A stretch of DNA of 64,000 nucleotides from Proteinivorax hydrogeniformans (lineage in GTDB: Bacteria > Bacillota > Proteinivoracia > Proteinivoracales > Proteinivoracaceae): positions 620,001 through 684,000 of the forward strand of contig NZ_CP159485.1 in NCBI RefSeq assembly GCF_040515995.1, written 5' to 3'. Shown here in pieces: positions 63,055-64,000 of the stretch. The translations under genes were made by a program, and so were the position numbers. How positions within the stretch are numbered: position 1 is the first letter of the stretch; every line of letters begins with the position of its first letter. The notes under the pieces were generated by a model. That model was not told the origin of the DNA, made no database searches, and saw only the letters and a list, made by a program, of their open reading frames with translations.

Positions 63055-64000
63055 AAGAGCTATTAAGTAAGTCAGAAGTAATTGAGATTTTGGATGTTAT
63101 GAGGGAGTTATCGGCTGAAGAACAAGTAATTGTATATAGATTACTATCAAAGAACAAGGCTTTGTTAGTTTTTGAGCAGTTAGATGTTAGCTTACAGCAA
63201 AAACTATTATCTTCCTTTACAGAGGAAAAAGTTATAGAATTGATTTCAGAGCTTGCTCCAGATGATAGAGTACGGCTATTAGATGAGCTGCCTGCCAAAG
63301 TAACTAAAAGACTAGTTCGTTCATTATCACCGGAAGAAAGAGAAGAAACAGCTCTATTAATGGGTTACGATGATGAAACTGCCGGTAGGCTGATGACAAC
63401 TGAATATGTCAGGCTTAAAAGAAGCTATACAGCCAAAGAGGCATTAGAAAAGGTAAGAACATATGCACCAGACAAGGAAACAATTTACACAATATATATT
63501 ACCGATGATAGTACAAAATTAGAGGGAGTGCTATCATTAAGAGAACTTGTAATTGCATCACCTGAAGATACTTTAGAAGATATTATGCACAAAAAGGTTA
63601 TTAAGGTATCCACCGGCACAGACCAAGAAGAAGTGGCCCGAACTTTGCAGGAGTTAGATCTAATGGCACTTCCGGTAGTTGATAAAGAAAATAGGCTAGT
63701 GGGTATAATTACTGTTGATGATGCTATGGATATTATCGACGAGGAAACCACAGAGGATATCTTTGACAAGGCAGGCTTAAGAGATTTAAATGATAGAGAG
63801 TCTGATCGTAGTGAAAGGTTAGTTAATGGCTCGCTTATTCAGATTTGGAAAGCTCGGCTGCCATTTTTAGTAATAACTATGATAGGTGGATTGCTAGCAG
63901 GTGCTGTTATCGATGCCTTTGAGGAAGCGTTAGAGGCAGTTGCAGCTGTAGCGATATTTATACCAGTTATTATGGATATGGGTGGTAATGCAGGAACACA
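62994..64000 (+). CDS. mgtE: Magnesium transporter MgtE (partial)
   Basis: 335 codons in the window; the 3' part is beyond the edge. N-terminal helical domain (residues 1-130: LRELSAEEQVIVYRLL, LAPDDRVRLLDELPA), a CBS pair (TTEYVRLKRSYTAKEALE, VLSLRELVIA, DLMALPVVDKENRLVGIITVDDAMDII), the plug helix, and the first membrane helices (ARLPFLVITMIGGLLAGAVI, then PVIMDMGGNAGT, the ion-path signature). The CBS domains sense internal magnesium. The ATG follows CGGAGGG. Confidence 0.95.
   Translation, partial: MEKFKKTIWTHLEKREMDSLKELLSKSEVIEILDVMRELSAEEQVIVYRLLSKNKALLVFEQLDVSLQQKLLSSFTEEKVIELISELAPDDRVRLLDELPAKVTKRLVRSLSPEEREETALLMGYDDETAGRLMTTEYVRLKRSYTAKEALEKVRTYAPDKETIYTIYITDDSTKLEGVLSLRELVIASPEDTLEDIMHKKVIKVSTGTDQEEVARTLQELDLMALPVVDKENRLVGIITVDDAMDIIDEETTEDIFDKAGLRDLNDRESDRSERLVNGSLIQIWKARLPFLVITMIGGLLAGAVIDAFEEALEAVAAVAIFIPVIMDMGGNAGT

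Overview
The window looks like the chromosome of a low-GC, anaerobic Bacillota (clostridial-type) bacterium. The evidence is the low-GC coding sequence, strong AGGAGG-type ribosome sites, frequent TTG/GTG starts, T-box, FMN and M-box leaders, a cytochrome c nitrite reductase served by ResB/ResC-type cytochrome maturation, and Fur-controlled ferrous iron uptake. Several exported proteins are strongly acidic. An alkaliphilic lineage of the Anaerobranca/Proteinivorax kind would fit, but that is a guess.

Layout. (1) 1-5.6 kb: an 8-bp tandem repeat, two rrn promoters and a 16S-23S-5S operon without spacer tRNAs; the 23S gene carries two related intervening hairpins. (2) 5.6-14.6 kb: T-box-controlled ileS, pdxS, and an FMN-riboswitch riboflavin operon (ribD-ribE-ribBA-ribH) ending in an overlapping HAD phosphatase gene. 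(3) 14.6-24.7 kb: a DUF4153 membrane protein, resB-resC-nrfA, a 1027-residue GNAT fusion behind a leader peptide and terminator, an esterase and a beta-carbonic anhydrase. (4) 24.7-26.6 kb: an intact IS1182-type element. (5) 26.9-35.5 kb: an FMN-binding lipoprotein with a NarX/NarL-type two-component pair, an HD protein, a peptidase-like protein, rnr, smpB and tmRNA. (6) 35.6-53.3 kb: a complete type I-E CRISPR-Cas system (cas3-cas8e-cas11-cas7-cas5-cas6e-cas1-cas2/DEDDh) with a 50-repeat array. An IS21-type element has split one spacer of that array. The island is bounded by a 35-bp imperfect direct repeat and by GGGACA palindromes, with decayed genes at both edges. (7) 53.9-57 kb: CarD, a 4Fe-4S protein divergent from a Crp/Fnr regulator, and small membrane proteins. 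(8) 57.3-62.5 kb: an iron locus with three Fur-like boxes, feoA, feoB, two UPF0104-type membrane proteins, a nicotianamine-synthase-like enzyme and an unassigned structured 5' leader. (9) 62.5-64 kb: an M-box riboswitch, a small ORF overlapping the mgtE start, and mgtE running off the window.

How the parts fit. Riboflavin made by the rib operon would supply FMN for its own riboswitch and for the flavin lipoprotein. ResB/ResC would attach haem to NrfA. SmpB, tmRNA and RNase R form the trans-translation module and are encoded side by side. The most unusual regions are the iron locus with its unassigned leader RNA and the CRISPR island. The island has an apparent ATA start for cas3, almost no room for a separate leader, and a pyrimidine as the first spacer base in 48 of 49 spacers.
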